64,000 bases of DNA from Apus apus (taxonomy: Eukaryota; Chordata; Aves; Apodiformes; Apodidae): NCBI RefSeq assembly GCF_020740795.1, contig NC_067312.1, forward strand, positions 9,566,748 to 9,630,747. Reading direction: 5' to 3'. Made by a program: the position numbers and the translations under genes. How positions within the stretch are numbered: position 1 is the stretch's first letter; every line of letters starts with the position of its first letter. The notes below the pieces were generated by a model that was given only the letters and a program-made list of their open reading frames with translations, did no database searches and was not told where the DNA came from. Shown piece by piece: positions 47,277 to 61,569 of the stretch.

Positions 47277-50200
47277 TTAATAACTGTCAAAAACCTGGAA
47301 TCTCTTTCTCATGCCTGATACGCTGGAAAGAACGTGGCTTTTGCTAAGACCCAAACAGAAATAGCTTTAGCACTCAGATTTCCTGACAGCCACTCCACCC
47401 CACTGATGCTGGCACACACGGTGCTCAAAAAGGTTCAGGAAAAGCTGAGAGAAGAGCAAAAGTGTGGCAGAAAATACCCTCTGCTTCCACAGGCGTTTGT
47501 GGGTGCCAACAGCAGTGCTTGTGAGGTGAATGAAAGGGCAATGCTAGGCTTCAAGGAATAAAAACCCTTTAGCTTCTCTCCAGGCCAGCACCAGTAAAGG
47601 TGTAGAGGAAGCCCAGGGACTGACAGCCTTGTCCTTTCCGGGGACGGCACTTAAGCCAAAATTTGTGGGCACTGGGATGTGCTGAGCTGTCTTCAGCAGA
47701 GTCTCTCCTCACACAGCAAATGCATTGGGGTAATGAGAGGAAGAATCATCATTTTTCCATCACCCAATACACAACCCAGCAAAGCCATCCAACTGAGAAG
47801 ACACATCCCGATTTGGAGCCCACAGGGACAAAATATGAGGAGAGACAGAAAAAGAACACAAGCTGGCATTTTTCTATCTCCTGCATCTGTTCCTTGGGCA
47901 CCTTAAGTCACAACCGGCTCAGTCAAACAAGAGGGACATCGTTTCTTCCTGCCAGGTCTCCAGGGTCCAGTAAAATATAAAGGAAAGCAAGCTGCATCTC
48001 CTTTCCTGACCACGCAGTGACAAAGTTTTCAGAGCAGCTCTGGAGGCCTCACCTCTGAAGGCACTGGGAGCCATTGCTCTTTCACATCCCTCTGGAAAGG
48101 GCGGTACAGGACACCAGAGGCAGAAGGTCTTTTCTTCTGTAGATTGCATCAATTTGATGCTCAAAGGCAGCAGCCAACTAGAATAAAAAGACATCCCAAC
48201 AAAGCACCTCTGCTGTTTCCATGCTGGTGAGGGCAAACCAGCAAATTCCAGTCACACAGAGAAGTAAATCTGGGGGCTAAACCTACTACATTTTGCACAA
48301 GGGAAAAGCCTTGGTGGCCAGGACCGTACCTTTTTCTTATTTTACTGCAGTGTAAAATGCACTCTTCTTACTACGGTTGACCTTGTGAAAAACAGCATTT
48401 CGGATTCACTGCTGGCTCCATAATCTCATGACCTGCAACAGACCTCACAAAGGTGAACCAACATCTACCAATGACAGTGCAAGATGCTGGGGACCTGGCA
48501 AGGCATCGTCTTGAGAAACTCTGGGTTTACCAGGTACATCTGAGAGTCTCCAAGTGAAGCCAAAAGTCTCCAAGCAAAGGAACAAAGCTAAAATCAATGC
48601 CTGGGCAGATGGTGCCCGCCCCTAGGGCACTCTCCATCTGGAAATCTCTCAGGACCAAGGCCACCCCTTGAAGTCCCTTGGGTGACTTCAACACTGCTGG
48701 ACTGCCAGAGGGATCCAAATATAGCAAATCCCAGAGGTTTTGAAAGACTGCCTCAAATAACAGGTTTTACAGTGGTGCCTGTTTACAAATCATGACATAT
48801 CACTCCTTTCCTCCCACCAGCATAACCCTGTTTCCTCCACAGAGCACAGCTCAGAAATACTGTCTTTCAACAGTCCTGTTTGTTAACCACTGATAAGGGC
48901 CCTCATGAGCACTAACTACCTGATGAGCACACAGGAAGCCAAAGTAAATAATTTGTTGAGGTGAAGGATCAAAAGAAATACAGTCTTGAATCTTCATATT
49001 TAGTACCTCAAATATTTCACAGTTCTGTGATGCTCCCTCTGGATTGTACAGCTGGTCTATGAGGTCTGACAAGTTGCTTTTTTGTTGTGCCTGCCTTTGA
49101 AAAGTTTTAGCATTGTTCTGAAACCTTGTTAGATGTAACAAACAGCTTTTCACACCTATGTGTTCCAAACTCCAAGACCATGAAAGAGAATTTATTTCTT
49201 CTGAGCTACTGGCAACTTATCAGTTTGCTCCAGAACATAATTATTTTTTTCCCAAGGCAACCTCCACACCTTTAACAGCCTTCAACATCTGCCCACTGCC
49301 TCCACTCCTGCCTCCTAAGAAGATAAACCCAGTGTTTTTCAAAGTATTAAAGTAGTAGACCTCATTCTCCAGGATGGATTTTAATTTTCTTTGCTTTAAA
49401 TCCATTTCTCTGTCCTAGAGGAAAAAAATGCGTGTGATGTGAATGGGAAAAAACATGGGATGTGAGGATTCATTTGTTGGTTTATTGCTGTTGGGTTTTT
49501 TTTGTTTGGTTTGGTTTGGTTTTTCTTCTGTTCTTTCTTATAATTATTGTTGGCATGAAGCAGGTAGGCATCTGTTTGTGACAGCCAGCTTCTGGGTCAT
49601 GATTTTTTCTGGAAAATCCCCTTAAAAATCCAAATTACAGCAGAACAAAAATCTGTCTGCCGATCTAAGGTTTTCCAATGCCAAGAAGAGCTCAAATTGG
49701 TCTATGAAATGGTAGTGTTTTACAGCCACTTCAGCAGCTGCTTGATTGTCACATGAGCTGCACCTCACATGAACACGTGCTCAACCACCTTGAATTTGGT
49801 TCTGCCTTGTAATATTCCATCACTACACACCTTGAGTGCCCTTGTTTTGCTAGGACGTGGTGGGTATGTGAAATCAGCTGCTTGCTGGTATTAAAGATCA
49901 CTCAGCATTGAGAACTATGAATAAATGCAAGTCAGGTAACACATATGTAAAAGAACAAGCCTTCCTGTTTGTGCACTTGAGCCAGTAAGAGATAAAAGCA
50001 AAAGAGAAAATTAGTTTTAATATGTTCTTAAATTCAATCCCTCTATTATTGAGGAGATCTGGGGAACTAAAGAGAAAAAATAGTGAGCAATAACTTGAAT
50101 TAAAAAAAAATGAACACATTTGTAATGGAGTGAAAATCACGTAGCAATTAGGTTTCTCTTGTTTATCAGGGGACATATCAGTGCTATGGAAGAGGACTGC

Positions 50201-50359
50201 TTTGTGCCAGTGCACACAAATCACTTAAGTCCACCTCTTCAAATGGTACCATGTGGGTGTTGGGAACACAAGAGAATAAATAGGTAGGACTTAAGACAGA
50301 CTTTTTCAGTATCAAATAGAAAGTATATGAATTAAAAAAAAATATAACCAGAGTTGTAA

Positions 50360-50588
50360 CTAGGAATAGGATCCCAGGATACTTCAAGGTGGAAGGGACT
50401 TCAAGAGCTTTGTGGCTCAATGTCCTGCTTAAACCTGGATCAGCTATAGGATCAGAATGGGCTGCTAGGAGCTTTACTCAGTCAGGTTTTAAAAACCTGC
50501 AAAGATGGAGATGACACAATCTCCCTAGGAAAAGTTCCCCAGTGTCTGACTGTGTCATGGTGAAACATATTTCCTGAAGGGGATTAAG
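50360..50588 (-). mobile_element. CR1 LINE 3' fragment, older
   Basis: Diverged reverse complement of a CR1 3' region: caaggtggaagggacttcaa near the end, then catttcctgaagg-type sequence and 'gttccccagtgtctgactg', matching the conserved part where CR1 encodes the last ORF2 residues. The higher divergence than the other copies suggests greater age. Confidence 0.75.
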
Positions 50589-51547
50589 GTGAGAAAAGAA
50601 ACAGGTTGAGGATGAAGTACCCACTAGATACTACAGGCAATTTACTGTCAATGCAGCCATGTTGATTTTATTCTTCACTAGCATAGAGAAAGTTTCCACT
50701 CTTCTTACAGTTCTCCAGACAACCTTGGTCATCTCCCACTGTCATTACCAGCTAAATGCAGACACCTATCTTTTCTCTCTTTTCTCTTTCTGCCCCACCC
50801 TGAAGCAAAGGAAATTACAGCCTGATTCTAGGTGAGACAAGTGTCCTGTAGACCCCCTGGAGATGCTTGAATTCACTTAGCCAACAGACTCAAAGCAGCC
50901 ACAGCCTTTTCTAATGCATTCATGACACTACTATCTAAGGAGGTGGAAACTCCCAGGTACCATGCCGTTTGGAAGCCCTGATGATCACCAGTTAAATACT
51001 TCATTCTGAAGGCAGAGAAGGACTCTAGAGGGCAAAGGTGGTACCGGTGCTTGTGTGTGCTGTGTGGTGACCTGGAAAAGAGCCTGTTGCTCAAAGATAC
51101 TCATCTTCCTTGCCTTTGGTTGACCAGGGACTGTAGGGTTATTCCTCCTCCTTCTGCAGTATTTTTTTTCTCCAAGTCACACCTCTAAAGAATCTGTATG
51201 GCTCCTTTGTGCTAAAACACAAATTGTGAATTGTGGTGTTGGAAGCAGACCTTATCCACCACCCATAAATACCTAGTTATTGCACAGGGGGCTTTCATTG
51301 TTCTGAGAATGGTAGAATCACCAAGAGCTTTTCCTTTGTCATAGAGAGCAGAGAGAAAGAAGAACATTAGCAATGAAGGAGCTAAGATCACCTCCTAGTA
51401 TTACTAATCATTCCTTTTCAATGAAAGACAGCAAAACCCAAAGGGCTGTCCAAAGGATCCAAAGCCACATTCAGGGACTGTCATGTGCATCCTTCTGCAC
51501 ACAGGCAACAATTAGTTGGTGATGTGAGCCGGGAGGAACGGAAAAAC

Positions 51548-51680
51548 ATAGAATCACAGGCTGTTTTGGGTTGGAAGGAAACTTAAAGATCACCTAGTTC
51601 CAGCCCCATGGCATGGGCAGGGACACCTCTCACGAGACCAGGTTGCTCCAAGCCCCTTCCAACCTGCCCTTGACAATATA
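51548..51680 (-). mobile_element. CR1 LINE 3' fragment
   Basis: The plus strand reads catagaatcacaggctgttt, ggttggaagg, gatcacctagttccagcccc and gaccaggttgctccaagcccc: the reverse complement of a CR1 3' end of about 130 bp. Confidence 0.87.
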
Positions 51681-54181
51681 ACATCTGCCTGCGCAGAAAT
51701 AACTATGTCAGAGTTTCGCTCTCACATTTTGCTTCACCCCCTGCCACACAGATCAGAGTCTGCATCAAGCCAAATTTCAGCCCAGTAGTTAAAGCACTCA
51801 GGCAGAAAAAGGAATTGAACTTAAGTCTTCCATGTTCTGTCTGAAAACCTGTAGCTAAATAAGGCAGAGCTGTTTTGTGACCTGAGCCTCTCAAACATTT
51901 TATAGCTGAAACAACCCTATAAATAAGACATGAATTTGCGAATGGTTTTGGAACAACCAATTACATACTCTTTTTAGTGAACTTACAGGAAAAAAAATAG
52001 TGCTAGGGTTTATTAGGTAGCGTAATCCCTAGATACCTGTTTTTTCTGTAAAAATTGTCAGCAAACCCTGAAAATCTCAATTTTAAAAGTGGCCTCCATT
52101 CTGGACTTAAACTACTCATGCCTGACACCACCACTTTAAATATTAAATATGCTAGCCTTGTTCAAGACATATTTTTAGCACAGTGACATTTAATATGTCA
52201 AACACGGTTTCTCAGATGAACTTATACAAAGCACAACTGTCTCACTTGTACTATTCATCTCTTCTCTCAAGTTCTTAGTCCTACAACCAGTACATAAAAT
52301 AAATCAGAGCAAATATTTCTTTTTTTTCTGAAAATCTGCTCAGTTTTAGGCCAGGTAGTGATGGGGGACAGCAAGGGAATGTCTTCTGGCATGGAGCAGC
52401 TCATGCTACTTGGGAGCTCTGTTGCAGTGAAGGGGCTGCCTGCAGCTCTGAAACACTTGGTGTGATTAAACTTTCTTCTCATAGCCAGCTCAATGTTTAC
52501 TCATGGCAGAAAGCACCTTTAAGCTACCAAGCCTGACAGAAGAACTGCATCATTCTTTCAAAAGACGTCAACACATACGGACTTGATAGTACTGATTTCA
52601 CAGCAGTGAGCAAAATAGAGGGTATGTAGATTGTTTGGAAAAAGTGGGGATTGTCTTGTGTTTAGAGCAGAAGGTTGAAAAATTCAGTTACAGCAACCAT
52701 AGTATTATGGTTTTGGGTTTGCAGTAGAATTGCCTAAAAAGCCCTGTAGATGATTTATTTTATTGTGCGATAAACCGGGGTACTTTGCATGACAGAGCTG
52801 AAACAGCTCCCCATTCACAGAGGCTCAGGCCGAAACAATTCAAGCTCTTCTCAAGGTAAGCAGTGAGATGAAAAAAGAAAGGCATAGAGTTAAAAAGAGA
52901 AAAAGAAAGAAAAATATTTGGGCTAAGTTTACAGGTGAAAGGGACATGAAGAGGAAGGCAGGAGTCAGTGAGAGGCAATGGTTCAGCTGTGCAGTCTTAA
53001 AAGTGAGGATGAATGATTCTACTGAGACAGAAAGTGGGATGAAGCCTGGGAGAGGAGCAGTTTGCAAAGCTGAGTAGAGAGAACAGGAGTCTGCTGCTCA
53101 TACTGCACTGAGGCTGGAGGCAGAGGCAATCAGATCACTGTTGGTACACAGAAGAAGCTGGAAAAGATTCTTTGAGCAAATACATGAAGACTTGGATCTA
53201 CCTGTCAAGAACATACTTGTTATCTCTCCTCTCCCCTGTAACTGGACCTGGAGAAGGGATGCAAATGATGTCTGTGTGGCACACTTAAGGGTTTGGGGAA
53301 TTCTCAAAGATTTTAAAATCTGATGAGCATTTGCCAGCATTCTTTCTGGAAGAAGTCTCAAAATGGGGACTACAGATACTTTGCACAGCACCAGACTGAG
53401 ATGTCTCATTTCCATGAACGACGCAATAAATGTGTACTCACAGCATGAGCTATTCAGCCATGATTCAGGCAGTAATTAAAGCTTTTTGAGTGATAACTGT
53501 GTTTAACAACTGGAGAAATGAGATCAGACTGTCCAATTACTGCTGTGACTTTACAACTTCTTAAGTAAAATCTTATCTTGGTAAATATGTGGCATCTATA
53601 AAAATGCATTTCTTTTCCTTCAGTGAGACCTGCTTTATAGAGAATGACTGCCAAGCAGAACAAGAAAAGAGCTGTGAAAAAAGCTTGGGGTTAAAAATAA
53701 AAGGGGGAGAGGTGTCTGAAAGCCTTCCGCACACAGCAGAGCAGAAAGGCTGTGACTAGTATGGGCTGAAGATGCCACTGCCTTGTTATTGCCAGGGGTG
53801 AAGCAACTGTCAGGGAACAGGCAAAGGTCCCTCTTAGTCTGAGCCAGGACTCGCAAGATCCAGAAGCCTCATTGCACAACTAGTCTCACCATGTCCACTG
53901 CAGCTTAATTCCTCTTCCTGACCTCCTCCGTAAAGCAGTGATGTTCGTTGGTGTGAGGCTGGTGGTATCTTTGACCCCAAGCTGAGATGCTGAGTATAAC
54001 AGCTGAAGTTGCAGTAGAGTTGCTCCTACCAGTCTGCTAATCTAAAAAACAGCCTCTTTTGTATGTGTTCAGTTTAGGCCCATATTGCTCCATGACCTGC
54101 TTCACTCAGCCCTCCCTCCATGTTTTTCCCCCTCTTTTGAGAACTGATCCTCCCCAGACCTCTGAATTAAAACTGATGGAC

Positions 54182-54722
54182 ATCCTACGGTGCATGAAGA
54201 AGAGTGTATCCAGCAGGTTGAGGGAGGTCACCCTTCCTCTCTTCTCTGCCATACTGAGACCACATCTGGAATGTTGTGTCCAATTCTGGGCTGCCCAGTT
54301 CAAGAGGGACAGGGATAGAGTAGAGAGAGGATTCAAGGATGATTAAGGGACTGGAACATCTGTCATACGAGGAAAGGCTGAGAGACCTGGGGCTGTTCAG
54401 TCTGGAGAAGACTGAGAGGGGACCTTATTAATGTATACAAATACCTGAAGGGTGGGTGTCGAGAAGAGTGGGTCAGTCTCTTATCAGTGGTTACCTGTGA
54501 TAGGATGAGGGGCAACAGACAAAAACTGGAACACTTCATTACTGTGAGGGTAATGGAGCACTGGAACAGGCTGCCCAGAGAGGTTGTGGAGTCTCCTTCT
54601 CTGGAGAATTTAAAAACCTGCCTGGACATGTTCCTGCATGACCTGCTCTAGCAGGGGGGTTGGACTCGATGATCTCCAGAGGTCCCTTCCAACCCCTAAT
54701 ACTCTTGTGATTCTAGGATTCT
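54182..54722 (+). mobile_element. CR1 LINE 3' fragment, plus strand, about 540 bp
   Basis: Sense-orientation CR1 with the end of ORF2 (Q/LSLFCHTETTSGMLCPILGC-like region decayed), then aggctgagagacctggggct, cactggaacaggctgcccag and ggttgtggagtctccttctc, and the terminus ggactcgatgatctccagag followed by gattctaggattctacg. It is antisense to FAM219A. Small internal deletions relative to the related 3' end at 1048-1380 are visible. Confidence 0.9.
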
Positions 54723-56261
54723 ACGACATGTCTGACTGTTGCTAACTGGGCAAAAACTGTGCTTAGTTTGTTGTCACTGTTCCTGTCCTACCTCCTCTCC
54801 AACATTTCACGTGGTACATCTCCCTAACTCCCACATTAGGAGCTTGGCCGTGCAGGTGGTGCCTCAGCTGCACCACTTGTGGCACAGCACACTGAGGCTC
54901 TGCTCTGCACAGCTGGGTGTAACACTGTCTGCTGCACTTGGGGACAAGGCTGCCCCTGGATTCAGAGGAGGAGAGCTCCTTGGATGTTTCTCTGTTCGTG
55001 CTCAACCGAGATTTACACCCAAACCACCATGGCATCCCAGCTAACAAGGACACAGGATATTGATGACATTCTTATCTTAACTGTTCTGCTTTCCTGACGT
55101 GATGCACCAAGTTCTCTGTGTTTTTATGAGTTCTGAATCCCCAAAGGAGCCTTTAAGATCTCAGAGAAGCAGCAGATGTTTTCAAGGTGCTTTGTGCATC
55201 TTCTACACCTAAGGACAGCTGTTAAAAAACAATAATTGCAGAGAACTTCCTACACCACCACAAATGCCTTCCCTTTGAAAAGCATGTGTTATTTCCACTT
55301 AATAGAGCCTGATGTGCTGACAGAACATTTTAGACCCAACACTCAGTAAGCCCACAGTAACCTTTCCTGGTTAAGAGCTGAGTGTGCAGCACAGAGAAGA
55401 CAAAGGGGGAGCCCACATCACTGAACAGCAGAAGAAATTCAATTAACCATTAGGTACAGTTTAAGGCTCATCATAAATAAATAAAATACATTAAAAAATG
55501 CATAATCCAATACTGCCCATGGATACTGTGGTCTGTTTTGGAGTCAGCTTACATTTATTACACTAGGCTCTACTTGCTTTCCTTGAGTGCTGTGCAGAAA
55601 CTCATCTACCTAAGGAGACATTGTAAGGAATTACAGAAATAGTAACATCTGGGTAATTCAGAACTGGGGAAATGTTCACGTATGGTGGGTCAGTGGATGA
55701 GGTGGAATCTACATTTAAGGACACAGGGCTCTGAGAAACCAGAAAACAGTACTATTGCCTTTTCTGTGTTGATTTCGTCAAGGATGTCAAGTAGGCAGCC
55801 TTGTCAAGTCAGCTGTTGCCAGTCTTTTTACCAACAGCAACAAGGTGTACATCAGATAATGCCCAACAAAATGATTCAGCTACCTTACAGCCTCCTCCTC
55901 CTTCATGACTTTTTATCTGAAGGTATTTTAGTCAAGAATAGTGAGTGCAACACAAGATGTGAGTGGGTGTGTGTCTATCAGCTTGCGAGGTGTGTGGGTA
56001 CCCAGTAACTGGTCACAGAAGAGGTGAATGTATGATGAGGGAGGGCTGGGAAAGGCGAGTGAAGCTGGCATCACAAATCAAGTGAGAAAGACTAGGCTCA
56101 TTTGGTGAACATCCTGCCACATCATGCTCATATCCATGTGCTCATGTTTTGCTTCTGGGATTTGCTGACTGGTACTTCCCTCCCGTCTCACCCACTTACA
56201 CACTCCCTCCTGTCCAGAACTCTTATCTGAACTTCAGTGAACTGCTCTGTTTCTTTTAAGG

Positions 56262-56445
56262 CACTGGGATAGGTTGCCCAAGGAGGCTGTGGAAACCCCC
56301 TCTCTGGAGGTGTTGGCCAGGTTGGATGAGTGTTTGTGCAGCCTGGTCTAGTGTGAGGTGTCCCTGCTCATGGCAGGGAGGCTGGAACCTGATGATCTTT
56401 AAGGTCCCTTCCAACCTTAACAATTCTATGATTCAATGAATCTTT
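56262..56445 (+). mobile_element. CR1 LINE 3' fragment, plus strand
   Basis: Starts within cactgggataggttgcccaa and continues through ccctctctggaggtgttggc and tggaacctgatgatctttaa, then the terminus aattctatgattcaatgaat. It is about 185 bp of the 3' end in sense orientation. Confidence 0.9.
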
Positions 56446-58527
56446 TAATGGCTTTACTGTTTACACAAGCCTGGCTCAGCTACAGTGTCTCATGTACCTC
56501 TTGCTTTCTGCCCCCTTTTTATCCTCTAACTAATCTGCAATAATTTGCTTGTCACAACTAGTTTTCTGCCCTTATCCTCACTGCTGTGTCTGCAGACAGA
56601 CACACTGCCCTTAATGTGATGCAGCTGTTCACTCTCTCATACCCTCCAAAAAGAGCCTGGAGACATCCTACAGGAAGGATGCTACAATAAATCTGAATAC
56701 ACAATTTCTCTTATAAATGGAAAGAATAATGTTTAAATAAATTCCTCCCAAGCCCCAGGAGACCTCCAAGTGGTAGGCTGCACTTCTATCTTCATCAAGA
56801 AAATCAATAGCAGTGCTATATTGCTGCTGTACTCTGGCTTCCACATTACTCATCCCTCCCATACAAAGTACAGACTGTGTTCAAGGAAATGGGTGCTCCC
56901 AGGGGAGGAAAATGGCTTTGTGCACTTAAGGTAATGATGTCACTTGAGGTCGCCATGCAAACAGTTATGGATGTGGAAATCTGCAGTTTTGTCAATAGAA
57001 CTGGAACCTGGGGATGTAGCTTTAAGAGTTACAGCTTTTTTATAAAATGTTTCCCTAATTTACCTACAGAGCTTGCTCCCAGAAACAGCTGCTGTACCTA
57101 ATTAGCATTAATTGTCTTCTTAGAGAAGAGCAAGTGGGAAGAAGTAGTGACAAAAGGATACACTTAATGGTATTGATTTGTCCAGTCTGCTACAACTTTC
57201 CCTTATTATTTTGTTTTCTGTATGAAGCACTTAGAAGCTACAAACTGTGAAGCAGACTGGGAAGAGATGACACAGAAAAGGAGCCAGAGATGCAGGCAGG
57301 TAACCAAGCCATTCAGTCGATACAAGACACTTGCTTCTTGCTTTGTTTGGGACTGCATCATACAGCACCAGGTTTTTGTCTTGCAAGAGCAGCCTTGGAA
57401 GAGGATCTCTGAGCAAGGAATCCTTTTGAACAGCAATGGGACAGGATGTTCTGCTTTGTTCTTTTTGGCTCTCCGATGGAGATGCTTTAAAACAAGCTCT
57501 TAACCTACATCCAACTCTATGAGAGGGAAGTTATTTAACTACACCAGTTGAAAGATCAGTCTTAGGAGCAACAGAAGAAGATAAAGGCAGTGTGTCCTTT
57601 ACTGGGGCTAGAGACTTATCTGTAAAGTTTCAACTAGAAACGCACCAATTTTGTTATGTTGAACCTTGACAGCTCTGTAGTTCTCAGCTCATTGACTGAT
57701 ATTCCCAGTACTACTCCACCTTGATCACGCAGAAATTCAGTATCTGCCATGAATGGGCAGCAGCAGGCAGGAAGGCAGGAGCTAAAACCACAGCTTGTGC
57801 CATCAGTCTGTCACCAAACAGATTAGCTCTGTTCACTCCAGTCTCCACCACAATCGGGCTCAGCCATAAATCAGATCCTCAGTTTTGTGAGGTCCAGCAT
57901 AACTGGGAACAACATGCTGTATTTGCTTCCAATGGGGTTTCTGTTGGTATTTTATCCCTACTACAGTTGCTTGCTCTAAGCAAACATCATTCCAGCTACT
58001 TCCTTGAGGTTTTTGAGACTCTCGCTTGCTAACAAGCAAGCATTCATACAATAGCACAAGTGAAATAATTCAGTGCTTGGAAGCAGATGCACCTAATTGG
58101 TGTCCCCATGGAGAATCTCCATCCCCATCTAGAGACTGTGGAAGTCAGAGATATCAACTCCTCTGCTGTCACCAAGTAAATCCGGGAGTGATATAGGAAG
58201 AAGCAAGAGCAGACAAGAAGCCTTGGTTGTCCCATCCGAGATCGCTCCCTGGAGGACAAGCACTATGATTAGAATGACTTTTTCGACCAAGACTTCCTTC
58301 ACCTCTCCCTGAGCCATCTGCTTGGCTCAGGCAGCTCTATGGCCTTTCACTTGCTCTCATCTCTCTCTTGTCACACAGAAAGACAAAAGGCCAGGCTGGG
58401 GTAGATCAAGAGGCTTTTATGCTCACCCTAGCAACAGGTTTAGGCTCCTGGCAATCAGCATTTCCTTCCCAGCAGTAGCTGGGCTGTGGCTGACCTGCAC
58501 TAAAAGCAAGCTGCACTGTGTCTCCTA

Positions 58528-58557
58528 CAAAAAAAAAAAAAAAGAAAGAAAAAAAGA
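58528..58557. repeat. A-rich microsatellite
   Basis: A 15-16 bp A run followed by gaaagaaaaaaaga. Confidence 0.8.
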
Positions 58558-61408
58558 GGAACATCCTAGAATGCAGCTGGCAGCAGTGAAATGTTAGTAT
58601 CCTATTAACTAATGAAACAGGTCTTCTCTGTTAGTGTTACTACAGCTTCCTGCCTCTTGAAGCAAGTGGAGTTTCTGGCTAGGCTGGTGGATTACATACT
58701 TGAGCTACAGCAGTTTACACCAAAGGCAACTTTGTGATATTTGCTTCCCCGTATGGGGTTGAAGTACAAGCCAGCGACTGTAATTTTTGGTATTAAGATA
58801 AATAACCAGCCTTGTTATTTATCCCCACCTCTAAGCTGGTAGGGGAATAAAACCGTAGCTAGGAAAGCAGGAAAATTTTCTCCTACATTTGCAATTCAGG
58901 TAATTTTATTAGAAGAAGCTTTGCAAAGAAAATCTAAAAAAAAAAAACAAAACCAAAACATAAAGCCTGCATCAATATGAACTAGGCTTCCTCTGGGTCA
59001 CATGCCAGGAGACCCATCTAAATGTAGTTTAAGTGGTACCCAGTTTGCCTAGCTTAAACACTCATTTTTCACACACTTTTAGGCACCCCACTGTGAAATC
59101 TTCCGAAACCAGCTTTATTCTCTACCTAGTCCAAGAAGAAGAGGTGCTCACAGCTAAGGCAACAGGTATCTCAGAGGAATGAGGGCTGCTATCAGAGTTT
59201 CTGTCTACATCTCTCCCCTATGTTCACCTGCAGAGAGGGATGTGGGAGATTTGCTGCCAAGCTCCCGGGGTGGTGGATGAGCTGATGAAGATGCCACTGC
59301 CACAATCCCTTGTTGCCACTGTAGCCTGTTCTGCAGCACTGCAGCCAACTGCCACGTTGCCTGCTCAGTTTTGACATGAACTGTCAGGTCACTGACTGCT
59401 AGGTAAGACAGACAGACTGTCTGGATGGGGATTTCAGTGCAGAGAAAGGAAAATTAAAAATGCAAAACAGAAAAACAGATGGCATAAGCTTCATTAAAAT
59501 AATATCTCGTCTCCTGGGGATCCCATGAGGATCTGTTGCCTTCCAGTGGATACAGAGCCCCTGAGATTTACACTTGGGGATTACTCTGTTCCTCTCTCTC
59601 TCCTTGTCACAACTCCCTTCTCTTTTCAAAAGGCTTGTGGTATGTGTTCCATCTGCATATGCCTCCTAATAAGGACATGCTGGAGACATCTTCTAAGCAC
59701 TAATGGACACCCAGCCCCCCACAGTGCTGTGGGGAGCCTCATTATCAAGTGATTTGCAAGAAAGAAGCATGGCTGAACCTTACAGTTCCTGACAGAAAGA
59801 CAAAGTAGCAATGTTAGAAATACACAAATAATATGAACATAGTATCAGTAAAGGTTTAAGATTATGAGCTACACAAACTGGGAAATGTTATTCCCCCTTG
59901 GCGTGAGGTTCTTCTCTTCTCAATATGACCCCAGCAGCAACATTCATTGTTCTGCTTATAAACCAGGTGCAACCTTTGGGGACCCACTAGAAATATAAGC
60001 CACCAATGATGTTTTCCTTGAATCTAACTGATCCTTTAAGCAAAAACATAGCTGAATGTATTTATTTAGAGGGGGGAGAAACAACCAAGGAAAAGGCCAC
60101 TAAAGCAGCAGGATAAATGTGTGTACAGTGTGTGCAGCACAGCACACTGCTTGTGTCACACATCAGTCACTATGGGCTCTGGAAGCAAGAGCTGTATTCA
60201 TGCTGGGTTGGTATTTAATTGAGCTCACTTTGAACCAATCTTCCAGCAAGCACATATGACAGATTTATATACAAATCTTCAGAGAGCGAAAAATTACATT
60301 TATCAACCTTGCATCAGAGCATTTGACATTTGAACAATTGATTCTGATTTAACAGTGGAAAATGCCACTGTCCATATGGAAAACTTGCAATAAGATTAAA
60401 ACCCTAGTTGCTACCATTCTCAACAATGGCCCAGACAGTTAAGGTATTAAACATTTATGTACTACCTTAACTTTGTCTAGCCTTAAAGAGATTAAAACCA
60501 ACAAAAATCCTGATAAGTTTAATCAGAAGAGACAAAAAAACCCAACCCAATTAGCTGGAGGAACAGGGGAGAGAGCAGAGAGATGCAAGTCATTAAACTG
60601 CTTTAAAATTGTAGAGGTTGGGCAGATTTTAAGAATAACAGCAGCAGGAACTGACGTGGATTAAAGGCATCTTACACTGGCTACAGACAATGCTGATAGT
60701 CTCGTTTTGCCCCAGGTAACCTAGAGCTCATCTTGGCATCACTAAGAATAGAGAGTTGATCCGAGTGCCACTAGATATGAGTTCACCTAATTAAAGAAGC
60801 ACACTGTTTCCACAGGCAGAGAGAGAGGTGTTTGAACTGACTTCTCTGGGGAGACAGGGCAGGAAGATGCTCGTCAGCCTCCTAAGACAATTCCTCTTAA
60901 GCAGGTAGGTTTCACCCGCTATTACCTTCATAAGCACATTGTGGTCAGCACTGAGTATTCACTGGGTAGGAGCACTAGCTCGAAAGGAGATCCTGACAAT
61001 GACACACCTCTATCTACTGCAAAAACTGTTCAGACTCTTCCATCCTATGTGGAAAGAGAGAAATTTTGGCAAAAGGACTAATCATTCTGTTTTGATCCTT
61101 AGAAAAAAGCTGGTGAACTCTGCAGAAGTGTGACTATGGCATATGTTCACATTTTAATAGTTTAATAGTACATTTTAATAGTTACCTTGCAATCAACTGA
61201 CATAATAGGAGTCCTCTTCCTTAGTCACCTCCATTTGGTAAATTCCAGTTTACAGCAGATTGAGTTTCTCATGTCTTATTTTTCTCGTTTCTGTTATTTC
61301 AGTTTTCATGTTTTTTCTCTATGGTATTTCTGACTCTTTGTTGTACTGGTGTCTCCCCAAAACAATTACGTTTTCTTTGTCAACTCCTGCTTTTCGTGTG
61401 CAAGTTAT

Positions 61409-61424
61409 TAATAAATAAATAAAT
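61409..61424. repeat. (TAAA)n short tandem repeat
   Basis: Four copies of taaa/aaat, followed by aaatgaaatg. Confidence 0.7.
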
Positions 61425-61569
61425 GAAATGACTGGTGGATAACTCCATCAGCAATGTCCCTTCTTCTGATACTTTATCCTTCAGCACTATCTGATCTGTT
61501 TTGAGACAAACAAACTACTCATTTTGCTTAAGCTCTTAGTTCATAAAATGGAGTTTTGTTACAGACCTA

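Noticed and set aside
61409..61424. TAAA repeats as a LINE tail
   Set aside because: Not adjacent to a recognisable 3' end; treated as a simple repeat.
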